Positions 1-9,541 are shown, counted from the first letter of the stretch. The stretch: 64,000 nt of DNA from Afifellaceae bacterium (GCA_028281235.1 JANQKG010000037.1:1-64000); one strand, 5' to 3'. The notes: a model not told the origin generated them from the sequence alone. Translations and numbers: made by a program.

Positions 1-2
1 TC

Positions 3-1286
3 GTCGCCATCAAGGGCCCCAACCGTGATGGGCATGAATTCGTTGGCGCCGCGCTGGAAGGCGGCGCGGCGTGCGCGGTGGTTCAGGAGGGGCGGGCGCA
101 GGATGGTGCCGGCCCGCTGCTTGTCGTGCCCGACGATCCGCTCATCGCTTTGGAGCGTGTCGGTGTTGCCTCACGTGCGCGCATGCACGGCGCGGTCGTG
201 GCCGTCACCGGCTCGGTAGGCAAGACCGGCACCAAGGAGATGCTGAGGCTTGGCCTGTCGTCGCTTGGCCCGACGCACGCGCCGGTCGGGTCCTACAACA
301 ATCAGTGGGGTGTTCCGCTAACGCTGGCGCGCATGCCGGCGGAGGCACAATACGGCGTGTTTGAGATCGGCATGAACCACGCTGGCGAGATTCGTCCGCT
401 GACGCGGATGGTGCGCCCGCACGTCGCCATCATCACGGCGGTGGCTGCCGTGCACATTGAGCATTTCGACAGCGAAGAGGGAATCGCGGAAGCCAAGGCG
501 GAGATTTTGGAGGGGCTTGAGCCGGACGGGACGGCGGTGCTCAACCGCGACAATCAATGGTTCGATCTCCTGGCGGAGCGTGCGGCTGAGCAGGGCGGGC
601 GCATCGTGACCTTCGGCGAGCATCCCGCCGCCGATGTGCGGCTTGAGCACGTTTCGCTCGGTGCGGATGGCTCAAGCGTCAAGGCGGTGCTCGCCGGCGA
701 GCCGGTGACCTACCGGCTCGGTGCGCCGGGGCGTCACCTGGTGCAGAACTCGCTGGCCGTGCTCGCCGCCTGCCGGGCGGTCGACGCCGATCTGACGCGT
801 GTGGCGCTGTCGCTGTCGCGTTTTCAGGCGCCGCAGGGGCGCGGCGCGCGACTTGAACTGCATCATGCCTCCGGCCCCTTCACGCTGATCGACGAGAGCT
901 ACAACGCCAATCCGGCCTCCGTCCGGGCGGCTTTGGCGCTGCTTGGTCAGACGCAGCCGACCGGCCGCGGGCGGCGCATCGCCGTGCTCGGCGACATGCT
1001 GGAGCTTGGCGACACCGCACGCGAGCGGCATCGCGCGCTGCTTCCGGCGGTGGAGGAAGCAGGCGCCGACCTTGTGTTTCTGGTCGGGCCGCTGATGCAA
1101 AGCCTCTGGGAGGACTTGCCCCATCGGCGTCGTGGGGCCTATGCCGCAGATGCCGCGGAGCTTCAGCCGATTCTCTTTGAGACCATCGGGCCGGGCGATG
1201 TGGTCATGGTCAAGGCGTCGCTGGGCACGCGGCTCGGTCCGATTGTTGAGGCCATGAGGCGCTATTATGCGGAGCAGGCAGAATGA
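3..1286 (+). CDS. murF: UDP-N-acetylmuramoyl-tripeptide--D-alanyl-D-alanine ligase (MurF), 5' end missing
   Basis: MurF adds D-Ala-D-Ala to UDP-MurNAc-tripeptide, the last cytoplasmic step in building the peptidoglycan pentapeptide. The frame is open from base 3, so the start lies outside the window; 427 residues are visible of a usual 460-480. Visible parts are the end of the N-terminal domain (VAIKGPNRDGHEFV), the ATP-binding P-loop TGSVGKTGTKEM, the central-domain segments SYNNQWGVPLTLA and GMNHAGEI, and the C-terminal domain motif DESYNANPAS. A GTG at 78 could also open the frame but would remove conserved sequence. mraY follows 18 bp downstream. The family call is very secure. Confidence 0.96.
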   Translation, partial: VAIKGPNRDGHEFVGAALEGGAACAVVQEGRAQDGAGPLLVVPDDPLIALERVGVASRARMHGAVVAVTGSVGKTGTKEMLRLGLSSLGPTHAPVGSYNNQWGVPLTLARMPAEAQYGVFEIGMNHAGEIRPLTRMVRPHVAIITAVAAVHIEHFDSEEGIAEAKAEILEGLEPDGTAVLNRDNQWFDLLAERAAEQGGRIVTFGEHPAADVRLEHVSLGADGSSVKAVLAGEPVTYRLGAPGRHLVQNSLAVLAACRAVDADLTRVALSLSRFQAPQGRGARLELHHASGPFTLIDESYNANPASVRAALALLGQTQPTGRGRRIAVLGDMLELGDTARERHRALLPAVEEAGADLVFLVGPLMQSLWEDLPHRRRGAYAADAAELQPILFETIGPGDVVMVKASLGTRLGPIVEAMRRYYAEQAE

Positions 1287-1304
1287 ACGGGGCGCGCGCC
1301 TAGA

Positions 1305-2387
1305 ATGCTGACACAGCTCGTCCAGTTCAGCGACCAGTTCCAGGTGCTGAACGTCTTCCGCTACATCACGTTCCGCACTGGTGCTGCGACGATGACGGCG
1401 CTGTTGTTCGTCTTCCTCTTCGGCCCGGGGATCATTCAGGCGCTGCGCCTGCGCCAAGGGCGCGGCCAGCCGATCCGCGCCGACGGACCGCAGACACATC
1501 TCGCCAAGGCCGGGACGCCGACAATGGGCGGGCTGATGATCATGTCGGGCGTGCTGGTCTCATCATTGCTGTGGGCCAACCCGACCAACGTCTATGTCTG
1601 GGCCGTGCTTCTGGTGGCTGTCGGCTTCGGGCTGATCGGCTTCTACGACGATTATCTCAAGGTCACGCAGGCGACCAATCACGGCTTCTCCGGCCGCGCG
1701 CGGCTGAGCCTTGAATCGGTGATCGCCGCTGCCGCCGTCGCGCTGATGATCTTCGGCGGCGACCAGGAGCTGCACACCGCGCTGGCGCTTCCCTTCCTCA
1801 AGGACACGGCGATCAACCTCAGCTATTTCTACGTCATCTTCGGCGCCTTCGTCATTGTCGGCGCCGGCAACGCGGTGAACCTGACGGACGGTCTCGATGG
1901 GCTTGCCATCGTGCCGGTGATCATCGCGGGGGCGAGTTTCGGCCTGATCGCCTATCTGGTCGGCCGCGTCGACTTCACCGAATATCTGCAGATCAACCAC
2001 GTGCCCGGCACCGGCGAGCTCTCCGTGGTGATCGGCGCAATGATCGGCGCCGGGCTCGGCTTCTTATGGTTCAACGCGCCGCCGGCAGCGATCTTCATGG
2101 GCGACACCGGCTCGCTGGCGCTCGGCGGAATGCTCGGCGCGATCGCCGTGGCGACCAAGCATGAGATCGTGCTTGCCATCATCGGCGGCATCTTCGTCAT
2201 GGAGGCGCTTTCCGTCATCATTCAGGTCGCGTCGTTCAAGATGACCGGGCGGCGCGTGTTCCGCATGGCGCCCATCCATCACCATTTCGAGCAATTGGGC
2301 TGGACGGAGCCGCAAGTCGTCATCCGCTTCTGGATCATCGCTGTCGTGCTGGCGCTGATCGGCCTTTCGACTCTGAAGCTGAGATAG
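1305..2387 (+). CDS. mraY: Phospho-N-acetylmuramoyl-pentapeptide transferase (MraY)
   Basis: MraY is an integral inner-membrane enzyme that transfers phospho-MurNAc-pentapeptide to undecaprenyl phosphate, making lipid I. The 360-residue product has the usual length and about ten hydrophobic segments. Diagnostic motifs are visible: AGTPTMGGL near residue 65, GFYDDYLKV near 110, [13 protein letters not shown] near 190, [11 protein letters not shown] near 265 and the C-terminal PIHHHFE histidine motif near 325. The Asp-rich loops bind Mg2+ and the lipid phosphate. The gene lies between murF and murD, with murD starting 17 bp after the stop, in the standard dcw order. Confidence 0.97.
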   Translation: MLTQLVQFSDQFQVLNVFRYITFRTGAATMTALLFVFLFGPGIIQALRLRQGRGQPIRADGPQTHLAKAGTPTMGGLMIMSGVLVSSLLWANPTNVYVWAVLLVAVGFGLIGFYDDYLKVTQATNHGFSGRARLSLESVIAAAAVALMIFGGDQELHTALALPFLKDTAINLSYFYVIFGAFVIVGAGNAVNLTDGLDGLAIVPVIIAGASFGLIAYLVGRVDFTEYLQINHVPGTGELSVVIGAMIGAGLGFLWFNAPPAAIFMGDTGSLALGGMLGAIAVATKHEIVLAIIGGIFVMEALSVIIQVASFKMTGRRVFRMAPIHHHFEQLGWTEPQVVIRFWIIAVVLALIGLSTLKLR

Positions 2388-2404
2388 GGGAAGCTGAGGT
2401 AGCG

Positions 2405-3802
2405 ATGGCGGTTCAGCTCACGCATCTTCAGGGACAAGCGATCGGCGTTTTCGGCTTGGCACGGAGCGGGCTTGCCACGGTCGCAGCGGCGCTCGCCGGC
2501 GGTGCGACCGATGTCATCGCCTGGGACGACAAAGAGGAAGCGCGGATAAAGGCGGAGGAGCTTGGTGCCACGGTGGAAGACCCGTCCGCCTGGCCGTGGG
2601 AGCGGCTTCACTGCCTGGTGCTTTCGCCGGGCGTTCCGCTCACGCATCCCAAACCGCATGCGATCGTCGGCGTCGCCCAGCATGAGGGCGTTGAGATCAT
2701 CTCCGACATTGAGCTTCTGTGGCGCGAGGGGCAGGGTCGCGCGCGCTTCGTCGGAATCACCGGAACGAACGGCAAATCGACGACCGCGGCGCTTCTCGGC
2801 CATGTGCTCGACGCGGCCGGATTGCCGGTCTCCGTCGGCGGCAATATCGGACGCGCCGCGCTTGACCTTGAGCCGTTGGAGGAGGGGCGCGTCTATGTCC
2901 TTGAGCTTTCCTCCTATCAGCTTGATCTGACGCGCCGTTTTCGACCCGACGTGGCGGTGTGGCTCAACCTCACGCCGGACCATCTCGATCGCCACGGCAG
3001 TATGACCGGCTATGCCAAGGCCAAGGCGCGCATTTTTTTGAACATGACGACGGACGACACGGCGATCGCCGGGATCGACGAGCCTGAGATGCAGGTCGTG
3101 GCACGCGCCATCGCAGGGCAGGGGCGGCCAAAGCTTCTGACGATGTCGATCACCAAGCACGACAACGCAGCGCTCCTCGTCAATGCCGACGGCGAACTCT
3201 TTCACTCCGGCGAGAGGGCGGCGTCGCTCGCTGGTCTGCCGGCCTTGCGCGGGCATCACAATTGGCAGAATGCGGCCGCCGCTTGGGGCGCTGCCAAAGC
3301 GCTCGGTCTGGACGGCGATGCGATCCTCGCCGGCCTTTCAAGCTTTCCGGGCCTGGCGCACCGCATGGAATTGGTGGGCCGTCGCGGCACGGTGCTCTTT
3401 GTCAACGATTCCAAGGCGACCAATGCTGATGCGGCGGAGCGGGCCTTGGCGACCTTTGATCCGATCTACTGGATTGCCGGCGGCTTGGCGAAGGAGGGTG
3501 GCATTGAGGGTCTTGCCGAGTATTTCCCCAAGATCACCAAGGCCTATCTGATCGGTGCGGCAGCGGAGGCGTTCTCCGCAACGCTTGCGCGCCGCGTGCC
3601 GCATGTGATTGCTGGCGATGTCGACACCGCCGTGCGCATGGCAGCTGAAGATGCATCGATCGACCGGCGTGCCGAGCCGGCGGTGCTCTTCTCGCCGGCC
3701 TGCGCCTCCTTCGATCAGTTCGCGGATTTTGAAGCGCGCGGCGAAGCGTTCTGCTCCGCCGTCAACGCCATCGACACGAACCCCTTGGAGGCGGTCGCAT
3801 GA
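2405..3802 (+). CDS. murD: UDP-N-acetylmuramoyl-L-alanine--D-glutamate ligase (MurD)
   Basis: This cytoplasmic Mur ligase adds D-glutamate to UDP-MurNAc-L-Ala using ATP. The product is 465 residues, the normal size. It begins with a Rossmann-like UDP-binding domain (IGVFGLARSGLA), followed by the ATP-binding P-loop GITGTNGKSTTAALLGH near residue 117, the ELSSYQLD and NLTPDHLDRHGSM segments of the central domain, and the C-terminal motif VNDSKATNADAAERAL. The first base of its TGA stop overlaps the ftsW ATG (ATGA), so translation is probably coupled to ftsW. Confidence 0.97.
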   Translation: MAVQLTHLQGQAIGVFGLARSGLATVAAALAGGATDVIAWDDKEEARIKAEELGATVEDPSAWPWERLHCLVLSPGVPLTHPKPHAIVGVAQHEGVEIISDIELLWREGQGRARFVGITGTNGKSTTAALLGHVLDAAGLPVSVGGNIGRAALDLEPLEEGRVYVLELSSYQLDLTRRFRPDVAVWLNLTPDHLDRHGSMTGYAKAKARIFLNMTTDDTAIAGIDEPEMQVVARAIAGQGRPKLLTMSITKHDNAALLVNADGELFHSGERAASLAGLPALRGHHNWQNAAAAWGAAKALGLDGDAILAGLSSFPGLAHRMELVGRRGTVLFVNDSKATNADAAERALATFDPIYWIAGGLAKEGGIEGLAEYFPKITKAYLIGAAAEAFSATLARRVPHVIAGDVDTAVRMAAEDASIDRRAEPAVLFSPACASFDQFADFEARGEAFCSAVNAIDTNPLEAVA

Positions 3803-4947
3803 TCAGCCGTGCACACAATTCGCCGATTTCCAATTGGTGGTGGACAGTTGATCGGCCCATGGTCTCGCTGGTGTTGGTGCTTTTGCTGATCGGCCTGGTG
3901 TTCTCCTTCGCCGCCAGCCCGCCGGTAGCGGAACGACTCGACCTTGAGAGCTTCCATTTCGTCAAGCGGCACGCCTTCTACGTGCCGCTCGCGGTTGCCG
4001 TCATGCTCGGCCTGTCGCTGCTCACACCGCGTCACGTCCGCCGCGTGGCGCTCGTCATGCTCGTCGTCTTCCTGGCGATGATGGTGCTGGTCCTTTTCAT
4101 CGGTGAGGAGATTAAGGGATCGCGGCGCTGGCTCTACATCGCCGGCATTTCCGTTCAGCCGTCGGAGCTGATCAAGCCGGCCTTCATCGTCATCACGGCG
4201 TGGCTCTTCGCCGAAGGCAGTCGGCGACCGGACGTGCCGGGCAAGATGCTTGCCGTTGCGCTGCTGGTGGTCGTGGCGACGCTTCTAGTGGCGGAGCCCG
4301 ATCTTGGCCAGACGCTGCTTTTCGTTGCCGTGTGGGGTGCGCTGTTCTTCCTGGCCGGCGTGAACATGGCGATCGTCGTCGGACTGTTCGGAGTGGGCGT
4401 CGTGGGTTCGATCTTCGCCTATTTCGCCTTCCCGCATGTGGCCTCGCGCATCAATCGCTTCCTCGATCCGGAAAGTGGCGACAATTTCCAGATCATGACG
4501 GCGATGCAGTCGTTTGAACGTGGCGGGTGGTCGGGGACGGGCCCTGGCGAGGGCATCATGAAGCGGGTCCTGCCGGATTCTCACACCGACTTTGTCTTTG
4601 CAGTGGTTGGCGAGGAATTCGGCATTCTGCTCTGCCTTTTGATCGTCGCCTTGTTCTGCGTCCTGGTGATGCGCGGGCTTTTGCAGGCGTTTCGGCGCAA
4701 CAGCGCCTTTGAGCGCATGGCCATCGCCGGGCTTGCGACGCTGATCGGCGTTCAGGCCTTCATCAATATCGGCGTGAACCTGCATTTGTTGCCGGCCAAG
4801 GGCATGACGCTGCCGTTCATCTCGTATGGCGGGTCGGCGCTCCTTTCCGTGGCCGTCACCATGGGCTTCTTGCTGGCGCTGTCGCGCCGCTCCGCCGATC
4901 AACAAGTCACCATCGTGCCGCGGCGGACGCTTGTCGCGGAGGCGTGA
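3799..4947 (+). CDS. ftsW: SEDS-family peptidoglycan polymerase / division protein FtsW
   Basis: FtsW is a multi-pass SEDS protein that polymerises lipid II into septal glycan strands together with FtsI. The 382-residue product has about ten membrane segments. Recognisable SEDS features are KGSRRWLYIAGISVQPSE (second periplasmic region), LLVAEPDLGQTLL with the conserved Asp, FEVAVVGEEFG-like text seen here as FVFAVVGEEFGIL, and the C-terminal LPAKGMTLPFISYGGSALL. It overlaps murD by four bases and sits directly before murG, as in most proteobacteria. Position in the dcw cluster supports FtsW rather than RodA. Confidence 0.95.
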   Translation: MISRAHNSPISNWWWTVDRPMVSLVLVLLLIGLVFSFAASPPVAERLDLESFHFVKRHAFYVPLAVAVMLGLSLLTPRHVRRVALVMLVVFLAMMVLVLFIGEEIKGSRRWLYIAGISVQPSELIKPAFIVITAWLFAEGSRRPDVPGKMLAVALLVVVATLLVAEPDLGQTLLFVAVWGALFFLAGVNMAIVVGLFGVGVVGSIFAYFAFPHVASRINRFLDPESGDNFQIMTAMQSFERGGWSGTGPGEGIMKRVLPDSHTDFVFAVVGEEFGILLCLLIVALFCVLVMRGLLQAFRRNSAFERMAIAGLATLIGVQAFINIGVNLHLLPAKGMTLPFISYGGSALLSVAVTMGFLLALSRRSADQQVTIVPRRTLVAEA

Positions 4948-4954
4948 GGCGGGC

Positions 4955-6040
4955 TTGGCGCAGACCGCGCTGCTTGTCGCCGGAGGCACCGGCGGCCACC
5001 TCTTTCCCGCATTGGCGCTGCGCGAGGTGCTGGTGGCGCGCGGCTGGCACGTGCATGTCGCCACCGATCCGCGCGTCGGCGAGCTGATCGCCGGCGTGCC
5101 GCCGGAGGAGACGCATCGCATCCCGTCAGCAACGATCTCCGGTGGATCGCCCATCGCCATGGCCGGCTCGCTCGTCACGCTCGCCCGCGGCGTCCTTCGT
5201 TCGCGCAGACTTCTGAGAGAATTGAAGCCGGATATCCTCGTCGGCTTCGGCGGCTATCCAACCGTGCCGCCGGTTGTTGCGGCGCGGCTCAGTGGCATGC
5301 GCATCGTCGTGCATGAGCAGAACGCCGTTCTCGGTCGCGCCAATCGGCTGTTGATCCGCTTTGGCGCGACATTGGCGACGGGCTTTGACAAGCCGAAAGG
5401 CGGGGAGCGCGCCAGGGCGAGCGCGCATGTCGGCAATCCGGTGCGCGATGCGATCAAGGACGCGGCGCGGCCTTACGAGCCGCTCAGCGCGGACGGTCCG
5501 CTTCGGCTTTTCGTCGTGGGCGGCAGCCAGGGCGCGCATGCGTTTTCGGAGCTTGTGCCGGGTGCGCTGGCGGCGCTCGACGACGAAAAGCGGCAGCGCG
5601 TGAGCGTCGTTCAGCAGGCGCGGCCGGAGGATCTGGCGGCGACGCGTGAGGCCTATCGGGGCATGGGGGTTGCTGCGGAGGTTGAACCGTTCTTCGCGGA
5701 TATCGGCGAGCGCTTGGCGGCGGCGCATCTCGTGATCTGTCGGGCCGGCGCGTCGACCGTGGCTGAGCTTGCGGTTTCAGGGCGTCCCGCCATCCTCGTG
5801 CCCTACCCCTATGCGCTTGATCACGATCAGGCGGAGAATGCACGCGCGCTCTCAAGCGTCGGCGGCGGCTGGCTGATGCCGCAGAGGGACCTGACGGCAT
5901 CGACGCTCGCCGCACGCATCGCCGCGCTGATGGAGAGGCCGGAGGACCTTCGCAACGCGGCGGAGGCGGCCAAGACAGCCGGCCGTCCCGATGCGGCTGA
6001 GCGACTGGCGGAACTGGTGGAGCAGTTGGCCGGGCCCTAG
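4955..6040 (+). CDS. murG: UDP-GlcNAc--undecaprenyl-pyrophosphoryl-MurNAc-pentapeptide transferase (MurG)
   Basis: MurG is a peripheral membrane GT-B glycosyltransferase that converts lipid I to lipid II. I place the start at TTG 4955, giving 361 residues that begin just before the family motif LLVAGGTGGHLFPALAL; the frame runs open back to 4826 inside ftsW, but that extension is ftsW antisense-like arginine-rich sequence and not MurG. Other motifs are GFGGYPTVPPV, HEQNAVLGRANR, VVGGSQGAHAFSE and CRAGASTVAELAVSGRPAILVPYPYA, the nucleotide-sugar site. The 7 bp gap to the ftsW stop and the rare start suggest coupling to ftsW. Confidence 0.94.
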   Translation: MAQTALLVAGGTGGHLFPALALREVLVARGWHVHVATDPRVGELIAGVPPEETHRIPSATISGGSPIAMAGSLVTLARGVLRSRRLLRELKPDILVGFGGYPTVPPVVAARLSGMRIVVHEQNAVLGRANRLLIRFGATLATGFDKPKGGERARASAHVGNPVRDAIKDAARPYEPLSADGPLRLFVVGGSQGAHAFSELVPGALAALDDEKRQRVSVVQQARPEDLAATREAYRGMGVAAEVEPFFADIGERLAAAHLVICRAGASTVAELAVSGRPAILVPYPYALDHDQAENARALSSVGGGWLMPQRDLTASTLAARIAALMERPEDLRNAAEAAKTAGRPDAAERLAELVEQLAGP

Positions 6041-6120
6041 CCGGTCCGTGACCCTTTGATGACGCAGCCGCTCTGGGCTATGCGACGCAGGACATCAGAA
6101 CCGCGTAACGAGGCTTTGGA

Positions 6121-7539
6121 ATGAAACTGCCGCGCGACATCGGCCCCATCCATTTCGTCGGCATCGGCGGGATCGGCATGAGCGGCATTGCCGAGGTGCT
6201 GGCCAACCAGAACTACCGCGTGCGCGGCTCAGACGTCGCGGACAGCGCCAACGTGCAGCGGCTGCGTGGGCTCGGCATCGACGTCGCCATCGGCCACGAC
6301 GCGGCACATCTGAATGACGCGGCGGTCGTGGTCGTCTCCTCGGCGATCAAGCGCGACAATCCGGAGCTAACGGAGGCGCGGGCGCGGGGCCTGCCTGTCG
6401 TACGCCGCGCGGAGATGCTGGCGGAGCTGATGCGGCTGAAGACGGCGATCGCCGTCGGCGGCACGCACGGCAAGACGACGACGACATCCATGATTGCGGC
6501 GTTGCTCGATGCCGGTGGGCTCGACCCGACGGTCATCAATGGCGGCATCATCAATTCCTACGGAACGAATGCGCGCATCGGCGACGGCGATTGGATGGTC
6601 GTGGAGTCTGATGAATCGGACGGCACCTTCGTCAAGCTGCCCGCCGACATCGTGGTGGTCACCAATATCGACCCGGAGCATCTGGACCATTACGGCACAT
6701 TCGACGCGCTGCGCGAGGCGTTCCGTGCTTTCGTGGAGAACGTGCCGTTCTATGGCTTCGCCGCCATGTGTCTCGACCATCCCGAGGTGCAGGCGCTGAT
6801 TGGCACGATCGAGGACCGCCGCGTCATCACCTATGGCAGCAATCCGCAGGCTGAGGTGCGCTATCAGGATATCGCCACCGAAGGCGGCAAGGTGACGTTC
6901 AATGTGGAGCGCCATGATCGGGTGAGCGGCGAGACGGAGACGATCGACGGCCTCACCATGTCGATGCCGGGTGAGCACAACGTCTCCAATGCGACGGCGG
7001 CTATTGCGGTGGCGCGGGCGATCGGTATTCCGGCTGAGGCGATCCGCAGCGGCCTGGCGAGCTTCGGCGGCGTCAAGCGCCGCTTCACGCTGACGGGCAA
7101 TTGGAACGGCGTGGCCATTTACGACGATTACGCCCACCACCCCGTGGAGATCACCGCTGTACTCAAGGCGGCGCGTGCCGCCACAGAGGGCCGGGTCGTC
7201 GCGGTGGCGCAGCCGCATCGCTATACGCGTCTCAACGACCTTTTTGCGGATTTCTGCGCCTGCTTCAACGAAGCGGACACTGTCATCGTCGCCGATGTGT
7301 ATGCGGCCGGCGAAACGCCGATTGAGGGTGCCTCGCGTGACTCGTTGGTGGAGGGGCTGCGTTCCGGCGGCCACCTCGATGCACGGTCGCTGGAAAGCGA
7401 GGAGGCGCTGCCGGAGCTGATCGCCTCGCTCGTGGAGCCCGGCGATATGGTGCTCTGCCTGGGGGCCGGGTCGATCACCAGATGGGCCGGCGCGTTGCCG
7501 GATGCGCTTGAGGTGCTCGCAAAGGAGGGTCGTGCGTGA
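6121..7539 (+). CDS. murC: UDP-N-acetylmuramate--L-alanine ligase (MurC)
   Basis: MurC catalyses the first amino-acid addition to UDP-MurNAc in the cytoplasm. The 472-residue protein has the standard three domains: an N-terminal UDP-binding fold ([16 protein letters not shown]), the ATP P-loop [14 protein letters not shown] near residue 112, [14 protein letters not shown] and [12 protein letters not shown] in the central domain, and [25 protein letters not shown] in the C-terminal domain. An 80 bp gap separates it from murG, larger than the other gaps here. Downstream lies a block of dispersed repeats instead of the usual close junction with murB. Confidence 0.97.
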   Translation: MKLPRDIGPIHFVGIGGIGMSGIAEVLANQNYRVRGSDVADSANVQRLRGLGIDVAIGHDAAHLNDAAVVVVSSAIKRDNPELTEARARGLPVVRRAEMLAELMRLKTAIAVGGTHGKTTTTSMIAALLDAGGLDPTVINGGIINSYGTNARIGDGDWMVVESDESDGTFVKLPADIVVVTNIDPEHLDHYGTFDALREAFRAFVENVPFYGFAAMCLDHPEVQALIGTIEDRRVITYGSNPQAEVRYQDIATEGGKVTFNVERHDRVSGETETIDGLTMSMPGEHNVSNATAAIAVARAIGIPAEAIRSGLASFGGVKRRFTLTGNWNGVAIYDDYAHHPVEITAVLKAARAATEGRVVAVAQPHRYTRLNDLFADFCACFNEADTVIVADVYAAGETPIEGASRDSLVEGLRSGGHLDARSLESEEALPELIASLVEPGDMVLCLGAGSITRWAGALPDALEVLAKEGRA

Positions 7540-7567
7540 GCGATACGCTTCGCCGATATCCTTTCCG

Positions 7568-7755
7568 TTTGTCATCCCGGTTCAGCGCGCGGCGCGGGTG
7601 GGACGCTTTTGTGTCCCCGGATTGCGCTTCGCTCCATCCGGGCTACGAGGCCAAGCAAACCCGTAGCCCGCATGAAGCGCAAGCGAAATGCGGGACTCGC
7701 TCCGTGGGGGTGTTCATGAGTCCCGGTCTCGGCCTTTGGCGGAACCGGGATGACA
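7568..7755. repeat. Cluster of dispersed intergenic repeats between murC and murB
   Basis: This stretch is built of short palindromic repeats, not of a gene. One family has the form GTAGCCCGGATG...CATCCGGG-like ends; copies lie at 7616-7646 (minus sense) and 7663-7694 (plus sense). A second family, with TCATCCCGGTTC at one end and CCGGGACTCATGA-type sequence at the other, has copies at about 7568-7582 (partial) and 7713-7755. Both families recur at 25447-25698 in the same paired arrangement. A 95-codon reading frame across this block is an artefact of the repeats. They may act as RNA hairpins or terminators; that role is inference. Confidence 0.8.
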
Positions 7756-7815
7756 GAAATAAGCGAAGGCGAAAACGTGCCCCCATCCGTGCGGCGGGCA
7801 ACGCCCCGATCCGCC

Positions 7816-8784
7816 ATGCCTGAGCACCTTCTCGACCGGTTGCGGCCAAGCCTCACCGGCTTTCGCGGCACGCTGCAGGCTGATCAGCCGCTGGCGCCGT
7901 TTGTGTGGTTTCGCGCCGGCGGGCCGGCGGAAATCCTCGCCATGCCGGCGGATGTGGAGGACCTGCAATTCCTCATGCGGGCGCTGCCGGAGGAGGTTCC
8001 GGTCACGATCGTCGGGCTCGGCTCCAACCTTCTGGTGCGTGACGGAGGCATCGAGGGTGTCGTCGTCAGGCTTTCGGCACGTGGTTTCGGCGCCGTAACG
8101 ACCGAGGGCAAGCGTATTCGCGTTGGCGCGGCCTTGGCCGACAAGCGGCTGGCGGGGCATGCGCTTGAAGCCGGCCTCGGTGGTTTTGCCTTCTATTACG
8201 GCATTCCGGGTGCGATCGGTGGAGCGCTGCGGATGAACGCCGGCGCCAATGGCGTGGAGACGCGCGAGCGGCTTGTTGAGGTTGTCGCGATCGATCGGCG
8301 CGGCGAGCGGCGTGTGCTGACGAATGCCGAAATGGGCTACTCCTACCGTCATTCGGAGGCGCCGGACGACCTCATCTTTGTCGAGGCGCTGTTCGAGGGG
8401 CACCTGGAAGCACGCGACGCGATCCGATCGTCGATGGAGGACGTGCAGACGCATCGTGAGACGGCGCAGCCGATCAAGAGCCGCACGGGCGGCTCCACCT
8501 TCAAGAACCCCGACCCGCCCGGTACGCCGAACCAGCGGCGCGCTTGGCAGCTCATCGACGCGGCGGGCTGTCGAGGGCTCATGATCGGGGCGGCGCAGGT
8601 GTCGGAGATGCACTGCAATTTTCTAATCAACACAGGCGAGGCGACCGGCCACGATCTGGAGCTTCTAGGCGAAACGGTGCGGGCGCGCGTGCTTGAGCAT
8701 TCCGGCGTACGCCTTGAATGGGAGATCAGGCGGATCGGAAGGTTCGCGACCGGAGAGGTCGAGCCTTTCCTGGGGCGCGGCTGA
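7816..8784 (+). CDS. murB: UDP-N-acetylenolpyruvoylglucosamine reductase (MurB)
   Basis: MurB is the FAD-dependent reductase that forms UDP-MurNAc. I choose ATG 7816 (322 residues) because it gives the usual start MPEHLLDRL; an upstream in-frame ATG at 7750 lies inside a dispersed repeat and would add 22 atypical residues. Motifs are [13 protein letters not shown] (FAD), [40 protein letters not shown] with the catalytic Ser typical of type I MurB, and [22 protein letters not shown]. The gene is followed by an inserted vapBC module rather than directly by ddl. Confidence 0.94.
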   Translation: MPEHLLDRLRPSLTGFRGTLQADQPLAPFVWFRAGGPAEILAMPADVEDLQFLMRALPEEVPVTIVGLGSNLLVRDGGIEGVVVRLSARGFGAVTTEGKRIRVGAALADKRLAGHALEAGLGGFAFYYGIPGAIGGALRMNAGANGVETRERLVEVVAIDRRGERRVLTNAEMGYSYRHSEAPDDLIFVEALFEGHLEARDAIRSSMEDVQTHRETAQPIKSRTGGSTFKNPDPPGTPNQRRAWQLIDAAGCRGLMIGAAQVSEMHCNFLINTGEATGHDLELLGETVRARVLEHSGVRLEWEIRRIGRFATGEVEPFLGRG

Positions 8785-8822
8785 GCAAAGCCTGGCTCAG
8801 CTTGCCTGCAGCGCCGCCAATC

Positions 8823-8853
8823 ACTATGTATATCCCACTGGGATATACATAGT
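8823..8853. promoter_or_regulatory. Perfect inverted repeat, probable VapBC autoregulatory operator
   Basis: Two perfect 14-base arms, ACTATGTATATCCC (8823-8836) and its reverse complement (8840-8853), flank a 3-base centre. The site ends 13 bp before the vapB start codon and is AT-rich in GC-rich surroundings. VapB antitoxins of the AbrB/SpoVT type bind such palindromes over their own promoter, so autoregulation by VapBC is the expected role. The TATATCCC..GGGATATA core could also carry the -10 element. The symmetry is seen directly; the binding is inferred. Confidence 0.8.
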
Positions 8854-8866
8854 CTTGAGGCCGCCC

Positions 8867-9103
8867 ATGATCGTGAAATCCAAGCTTTTCAAGAGCAATC
8901 GCAGCCAGGCAGTGCGCATTCCGAAGGCCGTGGCCTTTCCGGAGGGCGTGGAGGAGGTTGAGATCATCCGGGCCGGGGATCGCTTGGTGATCACGCCGGC
9001 CGGCAAGAGTTGGGCCGATTACTTCCAGAACGGCCCGTTCGTCACAGACGATTTCATGGCCGACCGAGAGGACTGGGATTTCCCCGACCGCGAGCCGCTG
9101 TGA
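8867..9103 (+). CDS. vapB: VapB-type antitoxin, AbrB/SpoVT DNA-binding domain
   Basis: This 78-residue protein matches the VapB antitoxins that neutralise PIN-domain toxins and repress their own operon. The N-terminal half is a swapped-hairpin AbrB fold (KSKLFKSNRSQAVRIPKAVAFP, then VEIIRAGDRLVITP). The acidic, aromatic C-terminus (DDFMADREDWDFPDREPL) is the usual toxin-wrapping tail. ATG 8867 fits the family start; the frame extends upstream into murB but only as shadow. The TGA stop overlaps the vapC ATG by one base, so the pair is translationally coupled. Confidence 0.92.
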   Translation: MIVKSKLFKSNRSQAVRIPKAVAFPEGVEEVEIIRAGDRLVITPAGKSWADYFQNGPFVTDDFMADREDWDFPDREPL

Positions 9104-9495
9104 TGCTGCGGCTCATGCTCGACACGAACATCTGCATCTATGTCATGAAGAACCGGCCGGCGAAGCTGCGCGCCAAGTTCGAAGCGGCGCGTGAGGAGCT
9201 CTGCATATCTGCAATCACCCTGGCGGAGCTTTATGCGGGGGCCGAAAAGTCTGATCATGGCTCGGAGAATTTGCTGGGGGTTGAGCGCTTTGCCAGCGCG
9301 CTGACCGTCTTGTCCTTCGATTCAGCCGCCGCAGTGCATTTCGGTCAGTTGCACCTCAAACGGCAAGGCAAGCACGTCAGCGCTCAGGATACACTGATCG
9401 GGGCTCACGCGCGCAGCAAGGGGTTGACGCTCGTCACGAACAACCGCCGCGATTTCGACGGGATGCCCGGCCTTCAGGTCGAGAATTGGGTTTGA
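9103..9495 (+). CDS. vapC: VapC-type PIN-domain ribonuclease toxin
   Basis: The 130-residue protein is a PIN-domain endoribonuclease. Conserved acidic residues are in MLDTNICIYV (Asp7), ITLAELYAGAEKS (Glu) and SAQDTLIGAHARSKG (Asp), with the Asn/Asp-rich TNNRRDF near the end. The start MLRLMLDTNICIYVMKNRP closely resembles the enteric VapC toxins that cleave initiator tRNA-fMet, so the same target is a reasonable guess but not shown here. Start ATG 9103 overlaps the vapB stop (TGATG). The module sits inside the dcw cluster between murB and ddl. Confidence 0.92.
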   Translation: MLRLMLDTNICIYVMKNRPAKLRAKFEAAREELCISAITLAELYAGAEKSDHGSENLLGVERFASALTVLSFDSAAAVHFGQLHLKRQGKHVSAQDTLIGAHARSKGLTLVTNNRRDFDGMPGLQVENWV

Positions 9496-9541
9496 GGTCG
9501 AGTAACCTTAGTTAACACTTTCTCACCGATTTCTCCTCCAA

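Noticed and set aside
7536-7823. 95-codon plus-strand frame between murC and murB
   Set aside because: It is made almost entirely of dispersed repeat sequence and has no independent coding signal.
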